The notes under the pieces are model-generated. The model did no database searches. It was not told where the DNA came from and was given only the letters and a program-made list of their open reading frames with translations. Positions 5,294 to 5,747 of a stretch of DNA of 5,747 bases are shown one piece after another (the stretch's first letter is position 1; each line of letters opens with the position of its first letter). The translations under genes were made by a program, and so were the position numbers. The DNA lies in contig URMR01000121.1 in NCBI GenBank assembly GCA_900548935.1, positions 1 through 5,747 of the forward strand. The letters run 5' to 3'. This DNA is from an uncultured Collinsella sp. GTDB lineage: Bacteria; Actinomycetota; Coriobacteriia; Coriobacteriales; Coriobacteriaceae.

Positions 5294-5747
5294 ATGTCTG
5301 ATTCTTCTATCGTTATCCGTGGTGCGCGCGAACACAACCTACGCAATATCGATGTTTCCATTCCGCGTGACCAACTCGTGGTCATTACCGGTCTTTCTGG
5401 CTCGGGCAAGAGTTCGCTGGCATTTGACACTATCTATGCCGAGGGCCAGCGTCGATACGTCGAGAGTCTTTCGAGCTATGCGCGCCAGTTCTTGGGCCAG
5501 ATGGACAAACCCGACTTGGATTCAATCGACGGCCTTTCGCCGGCGGTGTCGATTGACCAAAAGACGACGTCTAAAAACCCTCGCTCGACGGTTGGCACTG
5601 TAACCGAGATTTATGACTATCTGCGCCTGCTGTTCGCCCGTGTGGGCACCCCGCACTGTCCCGAATGCGGCCGCGTCATTGAGCGCCAGACGACCGACCA
5701 GGTTGCCGACAAGGTCTTGGCGGCGGGGGAGGGCCGCCGCGCGTTTG
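5294..5747 (+). CDS. uvrA: Excinuclease ABC subunit UvrA (partial, N-terminal 151 residues)
   Basis: UvrA is the ATP-binding damage-recognition subunit of the UvrABC nucleotide excision repair enzyme; it works as a dimer and loads UvrB at lesions. The visible part shows IVIRGAREHNLRNIDVSIPR (6-25), the first Walker A GLSGSGKSS (33-41), and AFDTIYAEGQRRYVESLSSY (43-62). ISPxxSIxQK-like LSPAVSIDQK (81-90), NPRSTVGTVTEIYDYLRLLF (95-114) and the first CPECG (122-126) of the zinc module inside ATPase domain I follow. It is cut at the window end, where a full UvrA is about 940-1000 residues. The ATG is supported by AAGGAG five bases upstream. It is transcribed divergently from the LTA-synthase-like gene and carries a LexA-like box in front, consistent with SOS induction. 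Confidence 0.98.
   Translation, partial: MSDSSIVIRGAREHNLRNIDVSIPRDQLVVITGLSGSGKSSLAFDTIYAEGQRRYVESLSSYARQFLGQMDKPDLDSIDGLSPAVSIDQKTTSKNPRSTVGTVTEIYDYLRLLFARVGTPHCPECGRVIERQTTDQVADKVLAAGEGRRAF

Overview
The window looks like a chromosomal housekeeping stretch from a moderately high-GC bacterium of Gram-positive type. The protein style (a Mrp/NBP35 ATPase without an N-terminal MIP18 domain, a BaiN-like flavoprotein, a membrane-anchored LTA-synthase-type sulfatase, UvrA) and a CGAAC-N4-GTKCG LexA-like box suggest an anaerobic actinobacterium such as a Coriobacteriia member (Collinsella/Olsenella type). This taxonomic guess is inference; no rRNA or marker search was possible. I see no mobile elements, CRISPR arrays, tRNAs or rRNAs.

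Layout, left to right. (1) 1-613, minus strand: N-terminal 204 residues of a COG2509-type FAD-dependent dehydrogenase whose C-terminus lies outside the window. (2) 614-693: a compact intergenic segment with a strong intrinsic terminator (635-663, minus), a perfect TATAAT just upstream of it, and the ribosome binding site of gene 1 just downstream. (3) 694-1965, minus: an HI0933/BaiN-family flavoprotein with a GTG start. (4) 1966-2796, minus: a Mrp/NBP35 (ApbC) Fe-S cluster carrier ATPase; its TAA stop directly abuts the GTG of the flavoprotein, so the two form a translationally coupled pair. (5) 2797-2943: the mrp leader, with a candidate promoter and a GGGACC-AG-GGTCCC palindrome. (6) 2944-5097, minus: a 717-residue LTA-synthase/phosphoglycerol-transferase-family membrane sulfatase with eight predicted membrane helices and a complete set of catalytic residues. 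(7) 5098-5293: a divergent control region with a LexA-like box on the uvrA side and an inverted repeat in the middle. (8) 5294-5747, plus: the first 151 codons of uvrA, running off the window end.

How they relate: mrp and the BaiN-like gene are one transcription unit ending at the 635-663 terminator. The leftmost flavoprotein starts only 22 bases beyond that terminator, so it is expressed either by read-through or from a promoter overlapping the end of the previous gene. The LTA-synthase gene acts in the cell envelope and is divergent from uvrA, the damage-recognition ATPase of nucleotide excision repair. No obviously new multi-gene system is present; the points worth a second look are regulatory (intergenic architecture) and a sequence variation in the BaiN-like protein.
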